A stretch of 64,000 bases of DNA from Actinomycetes bacterium (GCA_023460975.1 JAEWOG010000090.1:1-64000); one strand, 5' to 3'; positions 48,156-58,200 are shown, counted from the stretch's first letter. Numbers and translations are program-made. The notes: generated by a model from the letters alone, not told the origin.

Positions 48156-49549
48156 GCAGTTCAGCACCCGCTCGCAGCGGCGGGGAGTGGTTGGAGTCCT
48201 GGGACCCCGAGAACGAGGCAACCTGGAACTCCTCGCTCGCCTGGCGCACCCTGTGGATCACGACGTTCGCCCTGACCCTCGCGTTCGTCGCGTGGTTCCT
48301 GCCCAGCGCCATCATCCCGAAGCTGAACGCGCTCGGGTACACGTTCAGCACGAGCCAGCTCTACTGGATGGCGGCGATGCCCGGTCTGGCGGCCGGACTC
48401 TTCCGGCTGGTGTGGATGGTGCTCCCGCCGATCCTGGGCACGCGGAAGATGGTCGCTCTCACGAGCCTGTTGCTCATCCTCTCGACACTGGGATGGGGAG
48501 TCCGCGTCACCGAGCCCACGGCCCCGTACTGGGAGCTCATGGTGCTGGCCTTCCTGGCCGGTATCGGTGGCGGCGCCTTCTCCGGGTTCATGCCGAGCAC
48601 CTCGTACTTCTTCCCGAAGTCGAAGCAGGGCACCGCGCTCGGACTCCAGGCCGGACTCGGCAACTTCGGTGTCTCCCTGGTCCAGCTCCTCACCCCGTAC
48701 CTGATCGGCTTCTCGTTCTTGGGCATCCTGGGCGGCAGCCAGATGATGGCCGTCACGGGCAAGGAGCCCACTGAGGTCTGGTTCCAGAACGCAGCGTTCA
48801 TCTGGATCCCGCTCATGATCGTGGCCGCGCTGCTCGCGTGGACGATGCTCAAGTCGGTGCCGATCAAGGCCAACATCCGCCAGCAGTTCGACATCTTCTC
48901 CAACCAGGACACCTGGTGGATGACGCTGCTCTACATCATGACGTTCGGGACCTTCGCCGGACTGTCGGCCCAGTTCGGGCTCCTGATGAACAACCTGTAC
49001 GGCAGCGGCAACCCCGACATCGTCGAGGGCGCTGGGGCGACGGCCACGCTGCTGGTCTCCGGCTACGACGTGCCCGACCCGGTGAAGTTCGTCTTCCTCG
49101 GGCCTCTGGTCGGGGCGGCCGCACGAGTCGTCTTCTCGCCGCTGACCGACCGCATGGGCGGGGCCATCTGGACGCTGATCTCCGGCATCGGCCTGATCTT
49201 CGCGATCGCCTTCACGATCCCGGCGCTCACCCCCGACACCTCCTCGGCCGCCGCGCTGGACAGCGACTTCTCGCAGTTCTTGTGGGGCATGCTGGCGATC
49301 TTCCTGTTCTCCGGGATCGGCAACGCCTCCACCTTCAAGCAGATGCCGATGATCTTCGAACGGCGCCAGGCTGGCGGCGTGATCGGGTGGACGGCGGCCA
49401 TCGCTGCCTTCGGTCCGTTCTTCTTCGGCGTCGGCATCAGCACGGTGGGCGCGACCGGCTTCTACGCGGTGGGCATCGCGTGGGCTCTCATGTGCGTGGT
49501 CATCACGTGGATGCGCTACGCCCGCAAGGGCGCGCCGAAGCCCAGTTGA
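48152..49549 (+). CDS. narK: Nitrate/nitrite transporter, NarK2 type
   Basis: 465 residues with 12 helices. Helix 2 (MPGLAAGLFRLVWMVLPPIL), helix 5 (FLAGIGGGAFSGFMPSTSYF) and the later GAAARVVFSPLTDRMGG carry the conserved arginines and nitrate signatures. The subtype with an SGFMPS motif is generally assigned nitrate/nitrite antiport. The pairing with NarK1 in one overlapping unit resembles the fused NarK1-NarK2 of Paracoccus. It exports nitrite when NirK is not keeping pace (inference). Confidence 0.92.
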   Translation: MSSSAPARSGGEWLESWDPENEATWNSSLAWRTLWITTFALTLAFVAWFLPSAIIPKLNALGYTFSTSQLYWMAAMPGLAAGLFRLVWMVLPPILGTRKMVALTSLLLILSTLGWGVRVTEPTAPYWELMVLAFLAGIGGGAFSGFMPSTSYFFPKSKQGTALGLQAGLGNFGVSLVQLLTPYLIGFSFLGILGGSQMMAVTGKEPTEVWFQNAAFIWIPLMIVAALLAWTMLKSVPIKANIRQQFDIFSNQDTWWMTLLYIMTFGTFAGLSAQFGLLMNNLYGSGNPDIVEGAGATATLLVSGYDVPDPVKFVFLGPLVGAAARVVFSPLTDRMGGAIWTLISGIGLIFAIAFTIPALTPDTSSAAALDSDFSQFLWGMLAIFLFSGIGNASTFKQMPMIFERRQAGGVIGWTAAIAAFGPFFFGVGISTVGATGFYAVGIAWALMCVVITWMRYARKGAPKPS

Positions 49550-49557
49550 TCGGCCCT

Positions 49558-49601
49558 CACACAACATCGGCCCCGGGATGTCCCGGGGCCGATGTTGTGT
49601 G
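49558..49601. terminator. Strong bidirectional terminator after narK genes
   Basis: A 21-bp stem beginning CACACAACATCGGCC at 49558 pairs with the segment ending GATGTTGTGTG at 49601, with a minimal loop. It separates the narK operon from the convergent hemerythrin gene. Confidence 0.85.
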
Positions 49602-49656
49602 GCCGGTGGCGAGGTGGCCGATGCGTGGAGTCATGTGGACTCGCTGGCGACCCGCC

Positions 49657-50418
49657 TCAGTCGCGCGTCAGCAGCAGTCGCCAGGCTTCGGGGCCGCTCT
49701 CGAGATACTCGACAGCAAAGGCGCCGTGGTGGCGATCGGCGATCTGGGCCAGCAGCGGGAGCGGGTCGTGCGGTGCCACGAGCTCGAGTCCGGTGCCCGG
49801 ACCCACCGCGTCGAGCGCCCCGAAGACCGTGGCGTGTCGAATCGCGTGGGGCACCGTGCGCACATCGAGCACGAGCCGTTCCTCGTCGCCTCCGCCGCAG
49901 CCGCAGGTGTGCCCCGACCCGCAGCCGCCCTCCGGCTCGCCGCCGAGGATCTCGTGCATGCCGTCGAGGAGCTCGGCGACGGACACCTCAGGGCTGGCGG
50001 CCAGCAGCGGAAGGATGAGGTCGTTCTCCTTGGCCAGGTGGCTGGCGAAGATCTCCCACAGCGCCTGGGCGTCCGTGGCTGCCGCCACGGGGTCGAGCGT
50101 GGCGGAGATCTGCTCGACGAGCCGCGTGATGACGGCGTGCTCGGCGACCATCGCCTCCACGAGCAACCGTCCCTCGGGCAACGCCGCCGCGGCCGGGTAC
50201 AGGGTCCGCTCCTCCCCCAGCGCGTGCGGGACGAGCTCGCTGGTGCACCACGCCGCGAGTCGGTCCACCGCGGCGCCGGCCGGCGCGTGGGCCTTGGCTG
50301 CGTTGACGACCGCGTCGACGTGCATCTTCAGGGTGCCGGCCATCTCGGCGTGGTGGCTCTCCACAGCCTCGACCGCGCGGGCGTCGGCTTCGCCGGAGGC
50401 GATGAGCAGGTCGGTCAT
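49657..50418 (-). CDS. Hemerythrin-like domain / DUF2249 fusion protein
   Basis: 253 residues. Residues 10-160 form a four-helix hemerythrin-like bundle, with iron-ligand candidates in VESHHAEMAGTLKMHVD, HALGEERTLYP, MVAEHAVITRLV and FASHLAKENDLIL. A Cys/Gly-rich linker (GGCGSGHTCGCGGGDEE) leads to a DUF2249 domain (residues 180-253) with the VLDVRTVPHAIRHATVF motif. Such proteins accompany denitrification genes and may handle NO or repair Fe-S clusters. ATG 50418 has AAGGAG upstream. It is divergent from the NirK-side regulator. Confidence 0.85.
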   Translation of the reverse strand: MTDLLIASGEADARAVEAVESHHAEMAGTLKMHVDAVVNAAKAHAPAGAAVDRLAAWCTSELVPHALGEERTLYPAAAALPEGRLLVEAMVAEHAVITRLVEQISATLDPVAAATDAQALWEIFASHLAKENDLILPLLAASPEVSVAELLDGMHEILGGEPEGGCGSGHTCGCGGGDEERLVLDVRTVPHAIRHATVFGALDAVGPGTGLELVAPHDPLPLLAQIADRHHGAFAVEYLESGPEAWRLLLTRD

Positions 50419-50443
50419 TGGGTCACTCTCCTTGCTTTTGAAG

Positions 50444-50472
50444 TTGGACTCTCCTCGGCATTTAACTACACT
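50444..50472 (+). promoter_or_regulatory. Promoter of the nirK operon, predicting a leaderless transcript
   Basis: TTGGAC (50444-50449), a 17-base spacer and TACACT (50467-50472). The expected transcription start, seven or eight bases downstream, coincides with the GTG at 50480. There is no Shine-Dalgarno before that GTG. Confidence 0.6.
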
Positions 50473-50479
50473 GGTTTCC

Positions 50480-51229
50480 GTGAAAACTAATCCCGCGGGG
50501 ACGCGACCTGGGTACGGCCCCAGAGCTGGCCGCGGCAGCGCCGCCCAGCCCCTCTCAGCGGCGCGCGAGGCCGTTCTCACACTCCTTCGGGAGCAGGCCG
50601 AGCCCGTGCGTCTGGACGCGCTCGCCCAGGCCAGCGGGCTGCACCCCAACACCCTGCGCGAGCACCTCGACGGCCTGATCCGGCGCGGCCTGGTCACCCG
50701 CGAGCAACCGGCCGTACGGGGCCGCGGACGACCCGCGTGGCTCTATCGCGCGACCTCGGACGACGTGGCCTCGACCCCTGAGTACGCAGGCCTCGCCTCG
50801 GCGCTGGCCGCCACGCTGGCGCGGACGAGTCCCGAGCCGGACCGCGTCGCGGATCTCGCGGGACGCGACTGGGGAGCTCAACTCGCGGCCGAGAGGGGCG
50901 CTCGCGGCGACTCCTCCGGCCAGGACGCGCGACGCGCCGTGGTCGACCTGCTGGACGAACTCGGCTTCGACCCGACCTCAACCGACGATCACACCCGGGT
51001 GCGCCTGCGCGCCTGCCCCCTTCTCGACGCGGCCCAGCAGTACCCCGAGGTCGTGTGCGCCGTGCACCGCGGCCTGGCCAGCGGAGCTCTGGACACCTAC
51101 GCGCGCGAGCCTCACCACGACGTGAGCCTTCTCCCCTTTGCCGAGCCCGGCGCCTGCGTCCTCGATCTGACGTCCCTGTCAGCAGCGCCGGACGACCTCA
51201 CCGACGGCTCGGGCGGGGAACGACGATGA
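50480..51229 (+). CDS. Winged-helix regulator with conserved cysteines, first gene of the nirK operon
   Basis: 249 residues from GTG 50480. The DNA-binding domain (residues 25-95) reads EPVRLDALAQASGLHPNTLR, then the wing VRGRGRPAWLYR. The C-terminal domain has Cys179, Cys193 and Cys226 in RACPLLDAAQQYPEVVCAVH and EPGACVLDL, clearly related to the nar regulator at 45785 (same C-x13-C block). An Fe-S-based sensor of NO or oxygen controlling nirK is inferred. The stop overlaps the next start (ATGA). Confidence 0.8.
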   Translation: MKTNPAGTRPGYGPRAGRGSAAQPLSAAREAVLTLLREQAEPVRLDALAQASGLHPNTLREHLDGLIRRGLVTREQPAVRGRGRPAWLYRATSDDVASTPEYAGLASALAATLARTSPEPDRVADLAGRDWGAQLAAERGARGDSSGQDARRAVVDLLDELGFDPTSTDDHTRVRLRACPLLDAAQQYPEVVCAVHRGLASGALDTYAREPHHDVSLLPFAEPGACVLDLTSLSAAPDDLTDGSGGERR

Positions 51230-52401
51230 CCGCTGCTCCCCAGGCCACCAGTCCCCAGACCAGCGCGGCCGACACCACCACTCCAGCCCCGGCGCCCTCC
51301 CAGGCACGATCGGAGCGCTCGAGCGGGGCCGGTTTCAGGCTGGTGTTCCTCGTGCCGGGTGCGGTCGCGCTCCTCGCCGGCCTCGACGCCGCGCTCCTCC
51401 TGCTCGGCCTGTGGGCCCCCATCCGCAGCGATCGCCTGCCCGAGGTGCACGGCATCGTCATGGTCCTCGGCTTCGTCGGCACCCTGATCAGCCTTGAACG
51501 CGCCATCGCGCTGGGACGTCTGTGGGGCTATCTCGCGCCAGCCGGACTCGGCGCGGGTGCCCTCCTTCTCGTCTCGCCCGCTCCCGTGGCCGTCGGGCAC
51601 ACCGCCCTCGTGGTCGGGGCCGCGGCTCTCACCGCGGTCTACGTACCCCTGTGGCGGCGGCAGCGCGACGACGCGGTCCTGGTCCAGGCGATGGGTGCCG
51701 CGCTCGCCACCGGCGCTGCCGCGATCCTCGCCGCAGGCGCGGCCGTCCCTGATGTCCTGGGCTGGCTCGTGGGGTTCGTGGTGCTCACGATCGCCGGGGA
51801 GCGCCTCGAGTTGGCGCGGATCTCGATGGGCGCCCAGGCCCCGGCGACCCTCGTGGCACTCGCCGCACTGCTCGTCGCCGGCGTCGTCGCCCTGCTCCTG
51901 TGGCCCGCCGTCGGTGCGGCGTTCCTGGGGCTCGCACTCGCGCTCCTGACGGGTTGGTTGGCCCTGCACGACGTCGCGCGGGTGACGATTCGCTCGACGG
52001 GCCTGCCGCGCTACATGGCCGTGTGCATGATGCTCGCCTACGCCTGGCTGGGCGTCGCAGCAGCCATCTGGTTGGTCAGCGGTCCGGTGCACGAGGGCCC
52101 TGCGTACGACGCCCTGCTCCACGCGGTCTTCCTCGGCTTCACCGTCTCCATGGTCATGGCCCACGCGCCCGTGATCCTGCCCGCTGTGCTGCGCCGTCCC
52201 TTGCCCTACCACCCACTCCTCTTCGTGCCAGTGGGTCTGCTGCACGCCTCCCTGGTCCTGCGGATCTGGATCGGAGACGGCCTGGGTCATCCCGACGCCG
52301 TCACGCTCGGCGGCGTGCTCAACATCGTCTCGGTGCTCACCTTCATCGTTCTGGCGGCGGCCTCGGCCACCGGTCTTCTGTCACCCCGGAGGAACCCCTG
52401 A
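51226..52401 (+). CDS. NnrS-like polytopic membrane protein
   Basis: 391 residues with about 12 membrane helices after a 35-residue Ala/Pro/Thr-rich cytoplasmic start. Histidines occur in helix contexts shared with NnrS-type heme-copper proteins: LPEVHGIVMVLGFVGTLISL early and LLHAVFLGFTVSMVMAHAPV late. NnrS proteins protect against NO-derived stress. Similarity is by pattern, so the assignment is tentative. It overlaps both neighbours by one to four bases, in one translational unit with the regulator and nirK. Confidence 0.65.
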   Translation: MTAAPQATSPQTSAADTTTPAPAPSQARSERSSGAGFRLVFLVPGAVALLAGLDAALLLLGLWAPIRSDRLPEVHGIVMVLGFVGTLISLERAIALGRLWGYLAPAGLGAGALLLVSPAPVAVGHTALVVGAAALTAVYVPLWRRQRDDAVLVQAMGAALATGAAAILAAGAAVPDVLGWLVGFVVLTIAGERLELARISMGAQAPATLVALAALLVAGVVALLLWPAVGAAFLGLALALLTGWLALHDVARVTIRSTGLPRYMAVCMMLAYAWLGVAAAIWLVSGPVHEGPAYDALLHAVFLGFTVSMVMAHAPVILPAVLRRPLPYHPLLFVPVGLLHASLVLRIWIGDGLGHPDAVTLGGVLNIVSVLTFIVLAAASATGLLSPRRNP

Positions 52402-55058
52402 TGCGCAGCAACCCCGGCCCACGCTCTGGTGACCAACTCCAGCGGCGGCGCGGCTTCTGGCCCGCCCGAGACATCCCGGCCGCGCTGTGGCTGGGTTCGG
52501 CGATCGTGGTCGCGCTCGTGCACCCGTGGGTTCCGCTCCCCCGCTGGCTGATGCTCCACCTGCTCCTGCTGGGAGCCGTGACGCACTCGATCCTCGTGTG
52601 GAGCCGGCACTTCGCCGAGGCGCTGCTGCACCTGCCCAACGGGGACCGCGTGATCGAGACGCGTCGCCTCCTGCTGCACAACGCTGGCGTCCTCGGCGTG
52701 ATCGGTGGCCAGCTCAGCGGCACCTGGACCCTCACCCTCCTCGGCGCCGCCGCCGTCGTCGGCGCGGTCACCTGGCACGCCGCAGACCTGTTGCGCGGCA
52801 TGCGGCGGGCCCTGCCGGGACGCTTCGCAGGGACGGTCCGGCACTACGTCGCGGCCGCATGCTTCCTCCCGGTCGGAGCGACCCTGGGCGTCCTGCTCGC
52901 CCGGTCCCCCGGCGATCCATGGCACACCCGCATGCTCCTGTCCCACATCAGCATCAACCTGCTCGGGTGGGTGGGACTGAGCGTCGTGGGCACTCTCGTC
53001 ACGCTGTGGCCCACCATGCTCCGCACCCGGATCGCGCCCGATGCGGAGGCCACCTCCGCACGCGCTCTTCCCGTGCTCGTGGGCTCCGTGGCGCTCACGG
53101 CGACGCTCGCCCTGGTCGGGCCGCCGCGGCTGGTGGCTGTGGGTCTGGCCGGCTACCTGCTCGGCCTGCTGCTCGCGGCACAGCCGCTCGTGCACATCGC
53201 GCGACGTACGCCCCCGACCGCCTTCGCGCCCCTCTCGGTGGGCGCCTCCTACGTCTGGCTGGTGGGATCCCTGGCGGCTCTGACGTACGGCACTGCCACC
53301 GCCGACTCCTGGCCCGAGGTGGCCTCCTCGCTGGGGTGGCTGGTGCCCTTCTTCGCGGTGGGCTTCGGTGCTCAGGTGCTCCTGGGTGCCCTGAGCCACC
53401 TGCTGCCGGTGTCGCTGGGAGGTGGCGCACGTCCCGTACGAGCGGCTGAGCGTGCCATCAACTCCGCAGCATCGCTGCGAGTGACGACGACCAACGCAGC
53501 CCTGCTCGTGTGCGCACTCCCGGTCCCCAGCCTCGTACGAGTGCTGGCATCGGTGGTGGTCCTCGTCAGCCTCGGCAGCGCCATCGCCTTGCTCGGCGTG
53601 GGCATACGTGCGTCCTGGTCGGTCCAGCGCCAGCCCCGCGAGGACCGTCCTCGCGAGGCCGCGGCGCCCCGTGCCAGCGCCGGCTTGGCGGGCGCCGGCG
53701 TCGCCCTGGTGGCGCTCACGGTCGCCTTCGGCGTCGCCCTGGACCCGGGCGCGGCCCTGCGCGGCACCTCTGCATCCGCCGGTGTCGAGCCGACCGGCCA
53801 CACGACCACGGTCGAGGTCGTCGCCAAGGACATGCGCTTCACGCCGGACGTGATCGAGGTCCCCGCGGGTGATCGGCTCGTGGTCGTGGTCGTCAACGCC
53901 GACGCATCGGACGTGCACGACCTCGCCCTGGACGACGGCACCCGCACCGGACGCCTTTCGCCCGGCGAGAGCGAGCAGATCGAGGTCGACGTGGTGGGGC
54001 GCGATCTGGCGGGCTGGTGCACCGTGGCGGGCCACCGCCAGATGGGCATGACCCTGGACGTACGGGTTCTCGGCGGCGCCACGACGGCCCTGGCCGGAGG
54101 CGGCAGCGACCTCGACTCCGAGGCCGGGCACGCCGGCCACACCATGCACGGGGACGCCCAGGGCGCGACCGAGGAGGCCGACGCGGCCGACGATCTCGAC
54201 TTCATGGCTTCCCCCGAGGACGGGTTCCGTGCACGGGACGCAGCGTTGCCCCCACTGGGGTCGACCACGGTTCATCGGCGCACCCTGACGGTGACGGAGG
54301 TCGAGCGCGAGGTCGCGCCCGGCGTGACCCAGCGGCTGTGGACCTTCGGCGGCGAAGCCCCGGGCCCGACGCTGCACGGACGCGTGGGAGACGTCTTCGA
54401 GATCACCCTGGTCAACGACGGGACCATCGGCCACTCCATCGACTTCCATGCGGGAGCCCTGGCACCGGATCGCCCCATGCGCACGATCGCGCCCGGCGCC
54501 TCGCTCACCTACCGGTTCACCGCGCAGCGTGCGGGGATCTGGATGTATCACTGCTCGTCGATGCCGATGTCCAGCCACATCGCCAACGGCATGTTCGGCG
54601 CCGTGGTGATCGAGCCTGAGGACCTCCCGCCGGTGGATCGTTCGTACGTCCTGGTCCAGTCCGAGTTCTACCTCGGAGCGCCCGGCGGCGAGGTGGACGC
54701 GCAGAAGGTCGCCGAGGAGCGGCCCGACGCGGTGGTGTTCAACGGGTACGCCAACCAGTACGTCCACGACCCGATCCGCGCGCGGGTGGGTGAGCGGGTG
54801 CGCTTCTGGGTGCTCGACGCCGGCCCCAACCGTCCGACCTCCTTCCACATCGTCGGCGGCCAGTTCGACACCATGTGGTTCGAGGGCGCCTACCACCTGC
54901 GGCGCGGCAGCGGCGGCGCCCAGGCGCTGGGCCTGCAGGCCGCTCAGGGGGGATTCGTCGAGCTGAGTTTTCCCGAGGCGGGCAACTACCCCCTGGTCTC
55001 GCACCTGATGGTCGATGCCGAGCGCGGCGCCAAGGGGATCGTGGCCGTCACCGAGTGA
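52401..55058 (+). CDS. nirK: Copper nitrite reductase NirK fused to membrane region and extra cupredoxin
   Basis: 885 residues against roughly 350 for ordinary NirK. Residues 20-455 hold about 11-12 membrane helices. Residues 467-560 form a cupredoxin with type 1 ligands His506, Cys540, His545 and a Met at 548 or 550. From 620 on comes the two-domain NirK: GHSIDFHAG gives His678 (type 1), Asp681 (catalytic) and His683 (type 2); YHC gives His717 (type 2) and Cys718 (type 1); His726 and Met731 complete type 1. His816 (catalytic) and His868 (type 2) lie in domain 2. All copper sites are intact. It reduces nitrite to NO outside the membrane; the extra cupredoxin could relay electrons. Confidence 0.9.
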   Translation: MRSNPGPRSGDQLQRRRGFWPARDIPAALWLGSAIVVALVHPWVPLPRWLMLHLLLLGAVTHSILVWSRHFAEALLHLPNGDRVIETRRLLLHNAGVLGVIGGQLSGTWTLTLLGAAAVVGAVTWHAADLLRGMRRALPGRFAGTVRHYVAAACFLPVGATLGVLLARSPGDPWHTRMLLSHISINLLGWVGLSVVGTLVTLWPTMLRTRIAPDAEATSARALPVLVGSVALTATLALVGPPRLVAVGLAGYLLGLLLAAQPLVHIARRTPPTAFAPLSVGASYVWLVGSLAALTYGTATADSWPEVASSLGWLVPFFAVGFGAQVLLGALSHLLPVSLGGGARPVRAAERAINSAASLRVTTTNAALLVCALPVPSLVRVLASVVVLVSLGSAIALLGVGIRASWSVQRQPREDRPREAAAPRASAGLAGAGVALVALTVAFGVALDPGAALRGTSASAGVEPTGHTTTVEVVAKDMRFTPDVIEVPAGDRLVVVVVNADASDVHDLALDDGTRTGRLSPGESEQIEVDVVGRDLAGWCTVAGHRQMGMTLDVRVLGGATTALAGGGSDLDSEAGHAGHTMHGDAQGATEEADAADDLDFMASPEDGFRARDAALPPLGSTTVHRRTLTVTEVEREVAPGVTQRLWTFGGEAPGPTLHGRVGDVFEITLVNDGTIGHSIDFHAGALAPDRPMRTIAPGASLTYRFTAQRAGIWMYHCSSMPMSSHIANGMFGAVVIEPEDLPPVDRSYVLVQSEFYLGAPGGEVDAQKVAEERPDAVVFNGYANQYVHDPIRARVGERVRFWVLDAGPNRPTSFHIVGGQFDTMWFEGAYHLRRGSGGAQALGLQAAQGGFVELSFPEAGNYPLVSHLMVDAERGAKGIVAVTE

Positions 55059-55094
55059 GATGGCCCCCGGTGCCGAGTCGGCGCGAGGGTGCAG

Positions 55095-55100
55095 TAATGT
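55095..55100 (+). promoter_or_regulatory. Putative -10 of the second tRNA-Gly
   Basis: TAATGT lies 32 bases before the tRNA. TGCCGA, 18 bases upstream, is a weak -35. Confidence 0.35.
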
Positions 55101-55131
55101 TCACCGCGCTGTCCGGCTCGGCCGGGCGCAT

Positions 55132-55204
<73 letters not shown>

Positions 55205-55249
55205 CCATCTCCACCAGGAGCATCTCCACCAGGGTCTGGGGGCGCGTTC

Positions 55250-58200
55250 TCAGCGCTGCCGACTCAGCACCCACCGGTGCAGCCTTCGCCCCAGCCGACG
55301 CAGTTCGGGCGCGGTTCCTTCGGTGACCAGCGCTGCGTGGCCCATCCCGCGTGCTGCCAGCGACTGCGCGTACGCGCCCGGGTCGAGCGGGATCGGTTCG
55401 CCGCCGACCTCGGCCCTGGCCACGTCACGCACTTCGAGGACGGGCAGCAGCACCGGGATCACCAGCACCAGCGTGAGCGCGAACAGCACGGAGCCCACCA
55501 GGGCGACCCGGTGCCACCACTGCGCGTGCACGTCGAACGGATCCAGCAGGAGGACCAGCGCCAGGGCCACGTACCCCGCCCCGTACACGATCGACCACCC
55601 CAGCACCACGCCCCGGCGATGGGTGAGCGACTGGAGACGCCACTCGATCGTGGTCTCCCCGTCCGGGCCTGCGGTCGTGATCGGCGCCAGTCGACGCATG
55701 GCGTTGCCGGCCCACCAGGCCAGCGCCGTCCCTGCTGCCAGCACTGCCACACAGACGCCGATCACAGTGGCCCACCGCAGGAGGCCCGCGACCGGCCACG
55801 CACGGAACTGCCCCACCCAGTCCACCTCCATGCACGCCACCACGACCGCGGCCACAGCCACGACACCACCCAGCAGCAGGAGGAAGGGAGCCACGACAGC
55901 CGCGAGCGCCTGGGCCCAGCGCACCCCGGCGCGCCGCCCGCGCGGCACCTGGCGGACATCGGCCAACCGGTCGAGGGTCCACCACACCGACCCGTGTTCT
56001 GGGCCGATGCTGCCGAGCAGGACGAGGACGCCAGCCAGTGCCAGCACCACCAGCAAAGTGGTGCTGCCGCGCGCGGCAGCCTCGTCCTCCCACGTACGGG
56101 CCCGAATGACCGAGTAGGTCAGCAGCGGCAGGACCGGCGAGAGCAGGACGACGCCGTGCAGCAGGGACGAGGTGCGCAGAGCCGCCCACCCGAACGCGAC
56201 CAGCACCGCGCTGGCCCCCATCGCCGCAGCGGGGGCGGAGAACGACTCCGGCAGGGCACCGAAGAGGGACAGCGCCAGCAGGCTGGCTCCCACCGCCAGA
56301 CCCAGCAACGACAATGAGCGGCCCACGCTCGAGCGCGCGGTCAACCCCATGACGACCCAGTACGGCAGGAGCAGGGCGCCTCGTGCGGCGCGGGTGAACC
56401 CGGAGAGCAGTTTCAGGCCCGAGGCCGGGCTCGCGAGCACGCTCGCGCCCACGGTCGCCGCGGTGGTCGCCGTACGGATCGTCAGGTCACCGCGGCTCTC
56501 CTCCCCCAGCGACTCCCTCCCGATGCCGGCGGCGTCGAACGCCTCCAACGCCCGGCGTCGCTCCGCGGGCACGAGGCTCGCGCCGTCTCGGCCCGCCTCC
56601 TCCAACCGCTCCAACAGCGACTCCTGCGCGGCGAGGAACACCTCTCCGTGCGAGCGCAGGTATCCGCCCTCGACATGGTCGGTGCGCACCGCGGCCGCGA
56701 GCACCGGCAACTCCTCGACCACCACCTGCTCATGCACCGCCGTGGCGAACAGGTCCGTGAGCGCCTCGAAGGCCGCCGGGAGTTGGCCGTCCTCCACCCG
56801 CGGGTCGAACACCTGCGCAAGCTCCTCGACGGCCTGTTCGCTCAGCCTGCTCAGGTCCTCTCCCGGCTCCCCGAACAGCGCGCCCAGCAACTCCTCCACG
56901 GTCTCCTGCGCCAGCTGATGCGCGGGACCAGACCCGAGGTAGCCGCTGTTGCGTGCCGCACGCCGCACTCGCGCGGGCTGCAGCACCGTGCGACACAGCA
57001 CCGTCGCAGCGTCGACACGGCCCCAGGTCCAGTCGTTGGCGCGCCACGAGCGCTTGAGGAAGCCCCCGAAGCGGTGCAGGGACCACCCGCCCAGCTTCTC
57101 GTCGGCCGTGCGACTGTGGCGCGCGAACGCGTTGCGGGTCTGCGCCGAGAGTTGGACGAGCTCGACCGGGACGCTCGCACCGCTCGCTGCCTCGTCGCCG
57201 AGCACACTGGCCACGACTTCGAGGTGGAGCAGCCGCGACAGCACGGTGGCGGTGTCCAGGTCGGGTCCCAGACCGAGACCGTTGAACCAGTGATGCACGT
57301 GGCTGGCCGACTCCGGCCCCGAGCGCAGCGTCACCGACGACTCCGTACGCGGCCCCGCCGCCGCGACCGCTGAGACGACCTCGCCGGCAACCGCGGCCGC
57401 CAGTAGGCCCAACTGGCGGCCGACGGCGCCACCGGTCTCGGGAGCGGCCACCGTGAACCCTTCGACGGCCGCCGCGACGCTCACGAGGCGGCGCTCCACG
57501 CCCACCGCGACCTGGGCGCCGCGCTGGAACGCCGACTCCTCGTCGTCCGGATGTGCGCGGCGGCGACGATCGCGTTCGGAGTCGGCCACCTTCGCGATCG
57601 CTGCGCGCACCCCGCTCCATGCGGTCTGTCCCGTCATCACGTAGTCGAACCACGCCAGGCGCAGGGTCCAGTACGTGCGCGTGGGGGCCAACGACCCGAT
57701 CACGAGGTCGTCGCCGTCCCCCAGGTCCGTGCTCCACGCCTGGTCGACCTGGTGCCGGGTCGCCTCAATGGAGTCACGCAGGTCGAACACGCGTCCGCGT
57801 GCTGCCGCGATCCTCGCGTAGTCCGCATCCATCGTGGCCGTGCTGGCCACGAGCTGCCGCAGCAGTTCGCACGCAGCCTCCGTGATGGCCAGCGCTCCGT
57901 GGACTCCCCACTCCCAGCCACTCCCGTGGGCCGTGTCCGGCTCGGAGGGTGCGTACGGCAGTGTTCCGTGGCTGCGCAGCCAGTCCTGCTGGGCAGCATC
58001 GGCTTCGCCGCGCACCCGCTCGACGCTCCACCCTGAGCCCAACGGGTCACTCGCCCCGGTGCTCGCGGCCCCCGCCGCGCGTGCGGAGAGGTCCCGGGCC
58101 GCACGCCACATCCGCAGTCGCTGGTAGTGCGGTGCCAGCTGGCCGGCCAGCGTCGCCAGGGCCGTCGGGGAGGTGTCGGCGAGGATGTCGCTGCGCGTGG

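Noticed and set aside
52287..55004. A 905-codon minus-strand frame opposite nirK
   Set aside because: Antisense shadow; the nirK strand carries every copper ligand in the right order.
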